From: an uncultured Alphaproteobacteria bacterium
Lineage (GTDB): Bacteria; Pseudomonadota; Alphaproteobacteria; Rhodobacterales; Rhodobacteraceae
Length of the DNA stretch: 62,987 bases
Assembly: GCA_902570265.1 (NCBI GenBank)
Contig: CACFXF010000010.1
Location: 1 to 62,987 of the forward strand
Direction: 5' to 3'
This document shows positions 37,281 to 45,938 of the stretch, piece after piece (position 1 is the stretch's first letter; each line of letters opens with the position of its first letter). The translations under genes were made by a program, and so were the position numbers. The notes beneath the pieces are model-generated. The model did not search any database. It was not told the origin of the DNA and saw nothing but the letters and a program-made list of their open reading frames with translations.

Positions 37281-38243
37281 ATGGAATTTACTAAAAATAA
37301 AATAATTGAAATAGCTAAAGATGTAATTGAAGTTGAATCAAACGCATTAAAAAATTTATCAGAAAATTTACCAAGTTGTTTCGAAAAATTTATTAATTCA
37401 GTATATAACTGTTCAGGTCGATTAGTTATTTCTGGGATTGGTAAATCAGGTCATATTGCAAAAAAAATTTCTGCTACACTGGCTAGCACTGGTACTCCTT
37501 CTTATTTCATTCACGCTGCAGAGGCAAGCCATGGAGACTTAGGAATGATAATGGAAGGTGATATTTGTATACTTATTTCAAATTCAGGCGAGACAATAGA
37601 GTTGAAAGACATATTAAATCATCTAAAGAGATTCTCTATACCTTTTGCCGTGATTTCGTCAAATCCTGAAAGTACATTAATGAAATCTGCTAATTTCCCA
37701 CTAAATCTGCCATCTCAACCGGAAGTTTGCCCAATTGGTATGGCTCCTACTACATCTACAACCATGATGCTAGCTCTTGGAGATGCAATTGCGGTTAGTT
37801 TAATGCATAAAAGAAATTTTGATGTGAATCAATTTAAGGTATTTCATCCTGGAGGAAAATTAGGAACACAAATGTTAAAAATTAAGGATTTAATGCATGG
37901 TAAAAATAAAATACCCACTGTAACTCCAGAAATGACTATGCAAGAAGCCTTGCTAAAAATGACATCTAAAGGCTTTGGGTATGCAGTTGTAGTCAAAGAG
38001 AACAAAGTTAAGGGTGTAATATCAGATGGAGATTTAAGAAGGCATATTAATCAATTATTTGATAAAAAAGCTGGTCAAATAGCTACAAAAAATCCAATTA
38101 CTGTTAAAGAAGACATATTTGTTGCTGAAGCAATTAAGATAATGAATGATAATAAAATTGGTGTACTTGTAATAACGAATAATAAAAACGAACCAATAGG
38201 GATAACGCATATACAAGACTTACTAAAAGCTGGAGCAGTATAA
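37281..38243 (+). CDS. kdsD: arabinose-5-phosphate isomerase
   Basis: KpsF/GutQ family; converts ribulose-5-phosphate to arabinose-5-phosphate for Kdo and hence lipopolysaccharide. The 320-residue protein has a SIS domain (VISGIGKSGHIAKKISATLASTGTPS, HAAEASHGDLG, ISNSGET) and two CBS domains in the C-terminal third (TPEMTMQEALLKM, NPITVKED). Full length, ATG start. Confidence 0.95.
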   Translation: MEFTKNKIIEIAKDVIEVESNALKNLSENLPSCFEKFINSVYNCSGRLVISGIGKSGHIAKKISATLASTGTPSYFIHAAEASHGDLGMIMEGDICILISNSGETIELKDILNHLKRFSIPFAVISSNPESTLMKSANFPLNLPSQPEVCPIGMAPTTSTTMMLALGDAIAVSLMHKRNFDVNQFKVFHPGGKLGTQMLKIKDLMHGKNKIPTVTPEMTMQEALLKMTSKGFGYAVVVKENKVKGVISDGDLRRHINQLFDKKAGQIATKNPITVKEDIFVAEAIKIMNDNKIGVLVITNNKNEPIGITHIQDLLKAGAV

Positions 38244-38264
38244 ATTTTTTATTATAAAATTGAA

Positions 38265-38294
38265 GAGCCAGCAATACAATTGCATTACTGGCTC
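38265..38294. terminator. hairpin after kdsD
   Basis: Arms gagccagcaat and attactggctc (10 of 11 paired), loop acaattgc, beginning 21 bases after the kdsD stop. On the plus strand no T-run follows; on the minus strand ttcaatttt follows. It may be a terminator or an RNA structural element. Confidence 0.5.
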
Positions 38295-38308
38295 AGAAGG
38301 GAGAATAG

Positions 38309-38407
38309 ATGTCAAGGTATGATGATGTGAAACCTCCATCTTCTTCTCACAGAATTTATAGCAAAATTTATGCCAGTATATTAAAATTTAAAAATTTGAT
38401 AGCTTAA
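38309..38407 (+). CDS. possible 32-residue peptide
   Basis: ATG at 38309 with a strong RBS (aaggga, seven bases before) and MSRYDDVKPPSSSHRIYSKI followed by a basic, hydrophobic end. It lies in the 294-bp space between kdsD and the oxygenase gene. The RBS quality is the main argument; the same stretch may instead be a structured RNA, as it also contains TGTGA...TCACA arms around a CCTCC loop (about 38324-38352). Confidence 0.3.
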   Translation: MSRYDDVKPPSSSHRIYSKIYASILKFKNLIA

Positions 38408-38438
38408 CAATAAATATAAATTTGTTTTGTTGTCAAAG

Positions 38439-38464
38439 AAAAGCTTTCTATAAAGAAAGCTTTT
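38439..38464. terminator. hairpin downstream of the PhyH-like gene
   Basis: Arms aaaagctttc/gaaagctttt with loop tataaa. On the minus strand it lies about 75 bases after the PhyH-like stop and is followed by cttt. Likely terminator for that gene. Confidence 0.5.
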
Positions 38465-38537
38465 CCTCCAACTTGCTTATACCTATAATTGGTACATAAT
38501 ATAAAACGACCTGAAATAAAAAATATTAGAAATAAAT

Positions 38538-39458
38538 TTATTTATTTTTTACATTTTCAGTCAAAGGTGTAGATGAAGTTAAACAAGAATATCCTAATCC
38601 CCCATGAGCACTGGGATTTTCTCCAGAAAATCTGTGGTCCATTGGTTCTGAATATGGTTGAAAACGAGTATCGCAAGATAACCTTATTTTGCCAGTTGTA
38701 GTATTGTTATCAAAAGAACCATGAACCGTAAACATACCAAAAATTAAACAATCACCTGGTTCAAAATTACTAGTTAAAAAAAATGATTTTTTCCTAAAAA
38801 CCAAATCAAGGGTGTTTTCTAAAATATGACCTGGTTTGTTATGGTTAAGATCAATATCATGTTCTAAAAAATTTTCTTTAATATCTTGCCAATTATGTGA
38901 GTTTTTTAATATAAATAGTACACCTTCATTTTTTTTTATACTACTTAATGGTGTCCAACAGGATAATAATTTATCTGTACCCCTATTCATATAAGGATGA
39001 TCAATATGTAAAGGGCTAGCTTTTCCTTTTATCACTGCTCGTAGCCAAGCAAAGGAAAAATGAGCAACTTTTTCCTTGAATATATTTTCAAACAAATTGG
39101 TTATCTCTTTTCCATTAATTACTTTTCGAAGTTGATTTGATTCACTAATTTTTTGCCAAAATTTTCCTAATTCAAATTTAGTTGGATAAATTTTTCTACG
39201 CAAAGATAAACCTGAAAAAATACCATCATAATAAGGATCCTTTACTTCACCTACTTTATGTAAGTGTTTTAAAATAAAATCCTTAGCATTTTTTATATCT
39301 CCTTTACTGTATATATTCCGAATAAATAAATAACCATCTTTTAATAAATTATGTTTTAAATCATCCGAGATTTTACTAACATTTAATTCTTTAATAAGAT
39401 GATTTGGAATTAATTGCTTATTAATAGAGTAAGAACTTATGGTTTTGGTCAAAATCAA
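38538..39458 (-). CDS. phytanoyl-CoA dioxygenase (PhyH)-like oxygenase
   Basis: Fe(II)/2-oxoglutarate-dependent oxygenase fold, 306 residues. The iron triad reads H151-x-D153 (PLHIDHPYM) and H246 (FTVHGSFDN); the 2-oxoglutarate Arg is probably in KIRLSCDTRF. Such enzymes hydroxylate fatty-acyl-CoA, ectoine or other small molecules; the substrate is unknown. Confidence 0.88.
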   Translation of the reverse strand: MILTKTISSYSINKQLIPNHLIKELNVSKISDDLKHNLLKDGYLFIRNIYSKGDIKNAKDFILKHLHKVGEVKDPYYDGIFSGLSLRRKIYPTKFELGKFWQKISESNQLRKVINGKEITNLFENIFKEKVAHFSFAWLRAVIKGKASPLHIDHPYMNRGTDKLLSCWTPLSSIKKNEGVLFILKNSHNWQDIKENFLEHDIDLNHNKPGHILENTLDLVFRKKSFFLTSNFEPGDCLIFGMFTVHGSFDNNTTTGKIRLSCDTRFQPYSEPMDHRFSGENPSAHGGLGYSCLTSSTPLTENVKNK

Positions 39459-39496
39459 CCTTTCAAATTTTACAAATAAGTATTTTAATGATTAAT

Positions 39497-40822
39497 TCAT
39501 TGTAGGTTTTTTTCTAGCCAATTACTAGGCAATGAATTATCAAAAAAACTATCATACCATAATTTTTTAGAAATTCGTTTACCTAATAAGCTTTTGGATT
39601 TAAAAAATAGTTTTTTCTCTAAAGTAGAGAACTTTAATTTATCTGAGATATCATACTTTTTTCTTATAGTTCTACCGTCTTTAAGTATTACCATAACTTC
39701 TGACTCAGTTTCCAAGATTTTATCATCTGCTAAAATTTTTACTTTGTTACAAGTTTTCAAAAGTTTTTTATTATGACAATTCGCATCAGAAAAGGTATCT
39801 AGCCTTGTGGTATTAAATTTATTCATAAGTAATGCTATAATCATTTTAAAACTAAATTTAATCTCAATCCCATTTTTTGGCTTTTCTATATTACATATCT
39901 TTAAGTATTGTGGATTAATAAATAATTCTATCCTATTGATTAAATTATCTTTTAGTTGATAATTATCTATTAAATAAATCAAACTCTCTATAACAGAATG
40001 TGTTCCATGACAACATGCATGAAACTTAAATTTCACATCATTAATAAAATATTTTTTTCCTAAATTCACAAAGGCACAATCTTTAAATTCAGCGGAATAA
40101 GTTGTTCCATATCCATCTAATTTATCAAAAATATTAGTATCTGCTTTAATACCTTTTTCTGCCATAAAGGCTGATTCCACACCTCTAGTTGCTGCAAAAC
40201 CTACTTGTAATGGTTTTACCATGGATCCAAACTGGGCCTTTATTCCGCTTGAACTCGATGAAGCAATTCCAATTGCATTCATTGTTTTCTTTTTTGATAA
40301 TCCTAAAATATGTGCTGCAGCTACTGTTGATCCAAAAATACCAGCAGTTGATGTTATATGGAATCCTTGATGGTAATGTTTTCTTCCTAGCCAAATACCT
40401 ATTCTGATCGCAGTTTCTATACCCACCAATACTCCCTCTTTAAATACTTTTGCATTACTTTTCTTCTTATCCGATACGGCTAAAGCAGCAGAAATTACTA
40501 TTGAAGATGTATGACCTAAGCTTCCAAAATGTGTATCATCATAATCTAATGCATGACCTGTCACTGCATTTATTAATGCTGCTGATTTAATGGGTAAGCG
40601 ATCTATCAATCCTATGACAAAAGCTTCTTTTTTTCCTCCATTACTTTTTTCTAATTTCTTTATAATTTTTGATACAGATTCATTTTGACCAGCTAATGCT
40701 ACTGCTAACCAGTCCAATATTAGTAGCCTTAGAATTTTTTTTGTCTTTTTTGGTATATTATCTAGAGTCTGTGAGCGAGTAAATTTTGCTATTTTTTTTA
40801 TTATATTTACTTTTTTTTTCAA
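39497..40822 (-). CDS. MmgE/PrpD family protein
   Basis: A 441-residue homolog of 2-methylcitrate dehydratase (PrpD) and related enzymes such as cis-aconitate decarboxylase. Landmarks are GHALDYDDTHFGSLGHTSSIVISAALA, GWHGTS-like variant GFHITSTAGIFGSTVAAA, and KFHACCHGTHSVIESL. No prpB or prpC is nearby, so the methylcitrate cycle is not implied; many family members have other substrates. Confidence 0.9.
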   Translation of the reverse strand: MKKKVNIIKKIAKFTRSQTLDNIPKKTKKILRLLILDWLAVALAGQNESVSKIIKKLEKSNGGKKEAFVIGLIDRLPIKSAALINAVTGHALDYDDTHFGSLGHTSSIVISAALAVSDKKKSNAKVFKEGVLVGIETAIRIGIWLGRKHYHQGFHITSTAGIFGSTVAAAHILGLSKKKTMNAIGIASSSSSGIKAQFGSMVKPLQVGFAATRGVESAFMAEKGIKADTNIFDKLDGYGTTYSAEFKDCAFVNLGKKYFINDVKFKFHACCHGTHSVIESLIYLIDNYQLKDNLINRIELFINPQYLKICNIEKPKNGIEIKFSFKMIIALLMNKFNTTRLDTFSDANCHNKKLLKTCNKVKILADDKILETESEVMVILKDGRTIRKKYDISDKLKFSTLEKKLFFKSKSLLGKRISKKLWYDSFFDNSLPSNWLEKNLQ

Positions 40823-40950
40823 CTTTTACTCCTGTATGACTTAAGTTGAAATTAATAATAACTCTAATTTGATCAAAAGTTGGATATCAATATTAATAAT
40901 CATTTCTATATATCAAAACAACTAGAAAAGTTCTGATTGATCTTATTTTT

Positions 40951-40968
40951 GAATAGTGTACAGTATTC
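40951..40968. promoter_or_regulatory. operator-like palindrome before umuDC
   Basis: gaatagtgtacagtattc: perfect GAATA/TATTC outer arms and TGTACA centre, 16 of 18 positions symmetric, ending 26 bases before the umuD start. It resembles an E. coli-type LexA box (CTG...CAG core) more than the alphaproteobacterial GTTC-N7-GTTC form. SOS control is inference. Confidence 0.45.
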
Positions 40969-40994
40969 TAAAAATAGAAAAAGAGGAATAAATA

Positions 40995-41510
40995 TTGGGA
41001 AGCGGTGGTGCAAGAAAAGGAGCAGGAAGACCTAAGGGACAAGGAAAATATAAAGAACCTACAAAACCTGTTAGAATACCTGAGAGCATGATTACCGATG
41101 TAATGAAATACTTATCTGTTAAGGGGTATAGACTACCACTATATGCTTCAACAGTACAAGCAGGCTTCCCATCCCCGGCAGATGACTATATTGAAGAGCA
41201 ACTTGATTTGAACAAACACTTAATTAAACATCCAGCAGCAACTTTTTTTGTGCGAGCAGCTGGAGACTCTATGGTCGGAGCAGGAATTCATTCTGGTGAT
41301 ATATTAGTTGTTGATAGAAGTTTAGAACCAAAACCAGGTAAAGTTGTAATTGCAGCAATAGACGGTCAATTAACAGTAAAGCGGCTATCTCAAACATCAA
41401 AAGGTTTATACTTAAAAGCAGAAAATGACCAATATAAACCAATAAAAATTAATGAAATCAACGATGTAATTATCTGGGGTGTAGTTACCAGTGTCGTTCA
41501 TAAAGTTTGA
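40995..41510 (+). CDS. umuD: UmuD-like S24 protein with extended N-terminal arm
   Basis: Self-cleaving partner of DNA polymerase V. The start is TTG at 40995 with gagga eight bases before. The peptidase domain has S92 (AAGDSM) and K129 (TVKRL); the likely cleavage site is A56-G57 (VQAGFPSP). E. coli UmuD has about 24 residues before its cleavage site; here there are 56. The arm has a GAGRPKGQG element and VRIPESMITDVMKYL, which reads like a ribbon-helix-helix or AT-hook DNA-binding segment. It is six bases upstream of umuC. Confidence 0.9.
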   Translation: MGSGGARKGAGRPKGQGKYKEPTKPVRIPESMITDVMKYLSVKGYRLPLYASTVQAGFPSPADDYIEEQLDLNKHLIKHPAATFFVRAAGDSMVGAGIHSGDILVVDRSLEPKPGKVVIAAIDGQLTVKRLSQTSKGLYLKAENDQYKPIKINEINDVIIWGVVTSVVHKV

Positions 41511-41516
41511 AAATTA

Positions 41517-42779
41517 ATGCCTATAATTTTTTCATTAGTTGACTGCAATAATTTTTATGCTTCATGCGAGAGAATCTTTAATCCTAACTTATCCAATAAA
41601 CCAGTAGTTGTTTTGTCCAATAATGATGGTTGCATTATTGCACGCTCAAATGAGGCAAAAAAACTAGGAATACCTATGGGTGCACCTTATCATAAAACCA
41701 AATATTTAATTAAAAAAAATAAAGTATCTGTATTTTCATCAAACTATCAACTATATGGCGATATCTCTCGAAGAGTAATGAGTAGTCTTTCTATGTTTGC
41801 ACCAGAAATGGAAGTATATTCTATTGATGAAGCTTTTTTAAGATTAGATAAACACTATGGAAAAGATCCCTACTCTCTTGCTTCAGACATACAATTAAAA
41901 GTTCTTAAATGGACAGGAATTCCAACATCCCATGGAATAGCACCAACAAAAACGTTAGCCAAAGTTGCAAATAAAATTGCAAAAAGATCCAATGGTAAAA
42001 ATATATTTGATCTAACTAATCTTGATACTCAAACCAAAATTCTAGCAAGATTACCAATAGAAGATATTTGGGGGATATCAAGTGGGTGGAGTAAAAAACT
42101 GCACAATATCGGGATTAAAAATGCGTTACAATTGAGAGAAACTGACCCAAGCTTTATACGTAGCCATTTAAGCGTAATAGGAGAAAGAATTGTATACGAA
42201 CTTCGTGGTATTTCTTGTATTGGTTTAGATAAAATAATGCCTAAAAAGAATATTTTATCTTCAAAGTCATTTGGGAAATTAATAACTGAATTAGAAGAAA
42301 TAGAAGAGGCCTTAGCTAATTATGCTTTTCGTGCCTGCCAAAAGTTAAGAAACCAAAATAGCAAAGCTAGAGGTATTTATGTTTTTATTAAAACCAATAA
42401 ATATAGAATGAACGATCCCCAATACCGTAACTCAGTAACAAAAGAGTTCCCCTACCCCTCGTCAGATTCAAGCTTAATTATTAAAACAGCAAAGCTATTA
42501 CTGCGAGAAATCTATCAACAAGGATTTAAATATCAAAAATGCGGTATAATGCTTCTCGACCTTGTGGACTCTGATTATATACAAAATAATTTATTTGAAA
42601 AAACACCTCCTCAAAAAAAAGAATACTTATCAAGTATAATCGATGCGATTAATCAAAGCACTGGAAAGGAGAGTATCTTCTACGCTTCTCAAGGTATCAA
42701 AAGGAGTTGGAAAATGCGTTGTAGCAAAAGGTCCCAGCGATATACGACGCAATGGAAAGAATTAGTAAAAGCATACTAA
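41517..42779 (+). CDS. umuC: translesion DNA polymerase V subunit UmuC
   Basis: Y-family error-prone polymerase acting with cleaved UmuD and RecA at damaged DNA. The 420-residue length is normal. Catalytic carboxylates are in SLVDCNNFYASCER (first Asp) and YSIDEAFL (Asp-Glu); HGIAPTKTLAKVANKIAK is the helix-hairpin region and the tail ends SQRYTTQWKEL as in typical UmuC. Confidence 0.95.
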   Translation: MPIIFSLVDCNNFYASCERIFNPNLSNKPVVVLSNNDGCIIARSNEAKKLGIPMGAPYHKTKYLIKKNKVSVFSSNYQLYGDISRRVMSSLSMFAPEMEVYSIDEAFLRLDKHYGKDPYSLASDIQLKVLKWTGIPTSHGIAPTKTLAKVANKIAKRSNGKNIFDLTNLDTQTKILARLPIEDIWGISSGWSKKLHNIGIKNALQLRETDPSFIRSHLSVIGERIVYELRGISCIGLDKIMPKKNILSSKSFGKLITELEEIEEALANYAFRACQKLRNQNSKARGIYVFIKTNKYRMNDPQYRNSVTKEFPYPSSDSSLIIKTAKLLLREIYQQGFKYQKCGIMLLDLVDSDYIQNNLFEKTPPQKKEYLSSIIDAINQSTGKESIFYASQGIKRSWKMRCSKRSQRYTTQWKELVKAY

Positions 42780-42828
42780 TAGCAAAAAAGAAAATATTTC
42801 TTCAAATAACATGAAATTCAATATAAAG

Positions 42829-44679
42829 TCATATCTCTGACTTTAGTTCTTCTAATTCTAACCATCTTAACTCGTATTTCTCTAATTTAGATCTTGCATC
42901 AGCAAGATTTTTAGAAGTTAAAAGAAATCCTTCGGGATCATTTAAATAAAAATTGGGATCTGAAAGATCTTTAGAAAAATTTTTAATTTCTTTTTCTTTT
43001 TCGTTAATTTTTAATGGCAGATTTTTTAATTCAAATTCTAATTTGAAAGAAAGTTTCTTAATACTTTTATTATCAGTGTCTTTTTCTTGTATTTTTTTAG
43101 ATGATAAATTTTGTGTAGAGCTATGATTAATAATCAAGTTCTGTTTTTTAGATTTTTGATAATAAGCAAAGTAATCAGAATATCCTCCAATATACTGTTG
43201 AATATCACCATTTCCTTCAAAAGAAAGGATCTTAGTAACTGTTTGATCAAGAAAATCTCTATCATGAGAAACTAATAATAAAGTTCCTGCGTAATTTATA
43301 AGAATTTCTTCCAACATATCCAATGTTTCCATATCAAGGTCATTTGTTGGCTCATCTAAAATAAGACAAGATTTAGGATTAGCTAATATTTTAGAGAGTT
43401 GAAGCCTATTTTTTTGACCTCCTGACAAAGTAGAAACTTTGTCTAAAATTATACTGGATTCAAACATAAAATCTTTAAGATAACCATAAACATGGCGCAT
43501 CTTGCCTCTAACATTTACATAATCACCACCATTTGGAGCAAGTGTATCCTTTAAACTATAGTTATCATTTATTTCACTCCTATTCTGGTCAAAATAGGAG
43601 TATTCAAAATCTTTTTTAATTTTTATACTGCCACTATCAACTTTTAATTCTTTTAATAAAAGTTTTAAAAAAGTTGTTTTACCAGAACCATTCTGACCGA
43701 TAATTCCAATACGGTCTCCTTTTTTAATACGCAAATTAAATCCATTAAGGATTTTTAGTTTCTGTCCATCACTGTAAAATTCCTTATTTACATTATAAAA
43801 CTCAGCAATTATTTTTGAATGACTATCAAAGTCTTTTATTGGTTCAACATGTATTTTCTTGGTTGTATGCCTAAAAGAATTTTCATCCTTTTTAAGCTTA
43901 TCACGCATTTCCTTAACCTTATTTAGCCTTCTTACATTACGTTTAACACGTGCCTTTACTCCTCTAGAAGCCCATTCAGCTTCTTGAGCTAATATCTGCT
44001 TTCTTCTAGCCAATTCTCGAGCTTCTTGTTCTAAAAGCATAGAAGACCATTCATCAAAAAATTTAAATCCACGAGAACAAACTCTCAACTTTCCTCGATC
44101 AATCCAAAATATTTGGTTCGAAATATTTTCGAGAAACCTTTTATCATGGGAAATGCAGATTAAAGATCCTCTATAACTATTAAGATAATTCTCTAACCAA
44201 CTAATAGCATTAAGATCTAAATGGTTAGTTGGTTCATCCAGTAATAATATTTCAGGCTCCTCTACTAGAGCCCTTGCTAAACCTGCTCTTCTAATTTGTC
44301 CCCCTGAAAGCATTTTCATTTTTGAACAAACATTTAATTTTAGATAATCTGCAATAATATCAACTTTATATTTATAAAGTTCTCTTTCTTCACCTAAAAT
44401 ATTGCTAAAGATAAAATCAAATACTGTTATTTCTTGATTAAAATTTATCTCCTGCCCTAAGTACCCAATAGAAATACCTGGTTCAACCCACTTCTCACCT
44501 TCGTCCAAGCCCTTAACTCCAGAAATAACTTTCATGATTGTTGACTTACCCGCACCATTTTTACCTATCAAGGCAGTTCTTAATCCCTGATGAATGTTCA
44601 AATCTAAATTCTCAAAAATTGGTGTCTCTTTATAGATTACCATTGCATCTCTTATTGAAAGAAGTAGCTGTTGCGACAT
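42829..44679 (-). CDS. uup: ABC-F ATPase, Uup-like
   Basis: Soluble protein with two ATP-binding cassettes: Walker A GKNGAGKST and GQNGSGKTT, signatures LSGGQIRRAG and LSGGQKNRLQ, Walker B ending LLLDEPTNHLD and LILDEPTNDLD. No membrane domain. The linker and the C-terminal ~100 residues are charged coiled coil, as in Uup, which binds ribosomes or branched DNA. EttA is excluded by the tail; other ABC-F groups are possible. Confidence 0.88.
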   Translation of the reverse strand: MSQQLLLSIRDAMVIYKETPIFENLDLNIHQGLRTALIGKNGAGKSTIMKVISGVKGLDEGEKWVEPGISIGYLGQEINFNQEITVFDFIFSNILGEERELYKYKVDIIADYLKLNVCSKMKMLSGGQIRRAGLARALVEEPEILLLDEPTNHLDLNAISWLENYLNSYRGSLICISHDKRFLENISNQIFWIDRGKLRVCSRGFKFFDEWSSMLLEQEARELARRKQILAQEAEWASRGVKARVKRNVRRLNKVKEMRDKLKKDENSFRHTTKKIHVEPIKDFDSHSKIIAEFYNVNKEFYSDGQKLKILNGFNLRIKKGDRIGIIGQNGSGKTTFLKLLLKELKVDSGSIKIKKDFEYSYFDQNRSEINDNYSLKDTLAPNGGDYVNVRGKMRHVYGYLKDFMFESSIILDKVSTLSGGQKNRLQLSKILANPKSCLILDEPTNDLDMETLDMLEEILINYAGTLLLVSHDRDFLDQTVTKILSFEGNGDIQQYIGGYSDYFAYYQKSKKQNLIINHSSTQNLSSKKIQEKDTDNKSIKKLSFKLEFELKNLPLKINEKEKEIKNFSKDLSDPNFYLNDPEGFLLTSKNLADARSKLEKYELRWLELEELKSEI

Positions 44680-44795
44680 TATAAACCTTGTTCAAATTCT
44701 CGATTTTTTTAAATTGATTTATATCTCTTAAATAGCCTAATAATCTCTTTTTAAATAAACACATTAATTATATTAATTTTGCGGCAAGTCAAATT

Positions 44796-45938
44796 ATGAA
44801 TTTCTATGAAAAAGCCATAATAAGAAGTGAATCTTTTATTAAAGACAGTATTCTAAAATATGATCAGCTTAGAAACTATGATTTTGGTCCAACTAAAAGA
44901 GATAATGTTTCTGGTCTATCTCCATTTTTCAGCCATAGAATTTTATTTGAATATCATTTAATTGATAAAATACTCCAAATGCACCAGTATTCTAGGGTTG
45001 AAAAATTTATCCAAGAGATTTTTTGGAGAATCTATTGGAAGGGCTGGATGGAAATGAGACCCTCTGTTTGGGATAATTTCCTTGAAGGTATAAATAGTAT
45101 AAAATTTAATAGAAAAGACTACGAAAATGCGATGAATGCTAGAACAAAACTCTCATGTTTTAATGATTGGGTTATTGAATTAAAAGAATATAATTACCTT
45201 CATAACCATACAAGAATGTGGTTTGCTAGTATATGGATATTTACACTTAAACTACCTTGGCAATTAGGTGCAAAATTTTTTTTAGAAAATTTAAAAGATG
45301 GGGATGCATCTTCAAATACATTAAGTTGGAAGTGGGTTGCAGGTTTACAAACTAAAGGTAAAAATTATTTAGCTAACTCTAGAAATATAGAAAAATTTAC
45401 AAATAATAGATATTCAAATATTCCATTAGTTGATACTGCTTTACCAAAAAACGATTTTTTTTTTCCTTTAATTCAAAAATTACCCAAACATCATAATTAT
45501 AAAAAATATCCTAATTTGGTTATTCTTGATACGGATCTATTTATTTCTGATCGTTTAGATCTAATGAAAAAATATGAAAAAATTTATTATATTTTGTTAG
45601 ATAATGAAGATCGAGCAATACAAATTAGTAAAAATGTATATAACTTTAAGAAAGAAATAATGGATGATGTGAGCCAGTCACTCCCAAACTCTTACTTAAT
45701 ATCTAGTCAAAATTTCAGGAATCAAATAAATAAACTAGAGGGTATTGATATCATTTACCCAAATGTAGGAGAAAACTTAGACTTTATTGCTAAACTAAGT
45801 GAGGAAACTCATTTAAAAACTAATTACCTATATAGGGAAATCGATCTTTTATGTTGGCAGTACTGCCAAAAAGGATTTTTTAATTTTAAAAAAAATATTC
45901 CTTTTATCTTAAATGAAATACGAAACAAACATTTATAA
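44796..45938 (+). CDS. photolyase-type FAD-domain protein lacking the N-terminal antenna domain
   Basis: A 380-residue protein. Residues about 40-215 carry the FAD-binding helical domain of photolyases/cryptochromes: LSPFFSHRILFEY, YWKGWMEMRPSVW, NHTRMWFASIWIF, and LKDGDASSNTLSWKW followed by GLQTKGKNYLA. Only about 40 residues precede it, so the ~200-residue antenna alpha/beta domain is not in its usual place. Residues 240-380 form another alpha/beta-looking region (NLVILDTDLFISDRLDL, YYILLDNEDRA). It may be a blue-light or repair flavoprotein. It converges on the flavoprotein gene, overlapping by 6 bp. Confidence 0.8.
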   Translation: MNFYEKAIIRSESFIKDSILKYDQLRNYDFGPTKRDNVSGLSPFFSHRILFEYHLIDKILQMHQYSRVEKFIQEIFWRIYWKGWMEMRPSVWDNFLEGINSIKFNRKDYENAMNARTKLSCFNDWVIELKEYNYLHNHTRMWFASIWIFTLKLPWQLGAKFFLENLKDGDASSNTLSWKWVAGLQTKGKNYLANSRNIEKFTNNRYSNIPLVDTALPKNDFFFPLIQKLPKHHNYKKYPNLVILDTDLFISDRLDLMKKYEKIYYILLDNEDRAIQISKNVYNFKKEIMDDVSQSLPNSYLISSQNFRNQINKLEGIDIIYPNVGENLDFIAKLSEETHLKTNYLYREIDLLCWQYCQKGFFNFKKNIPFILNEIRNKHL

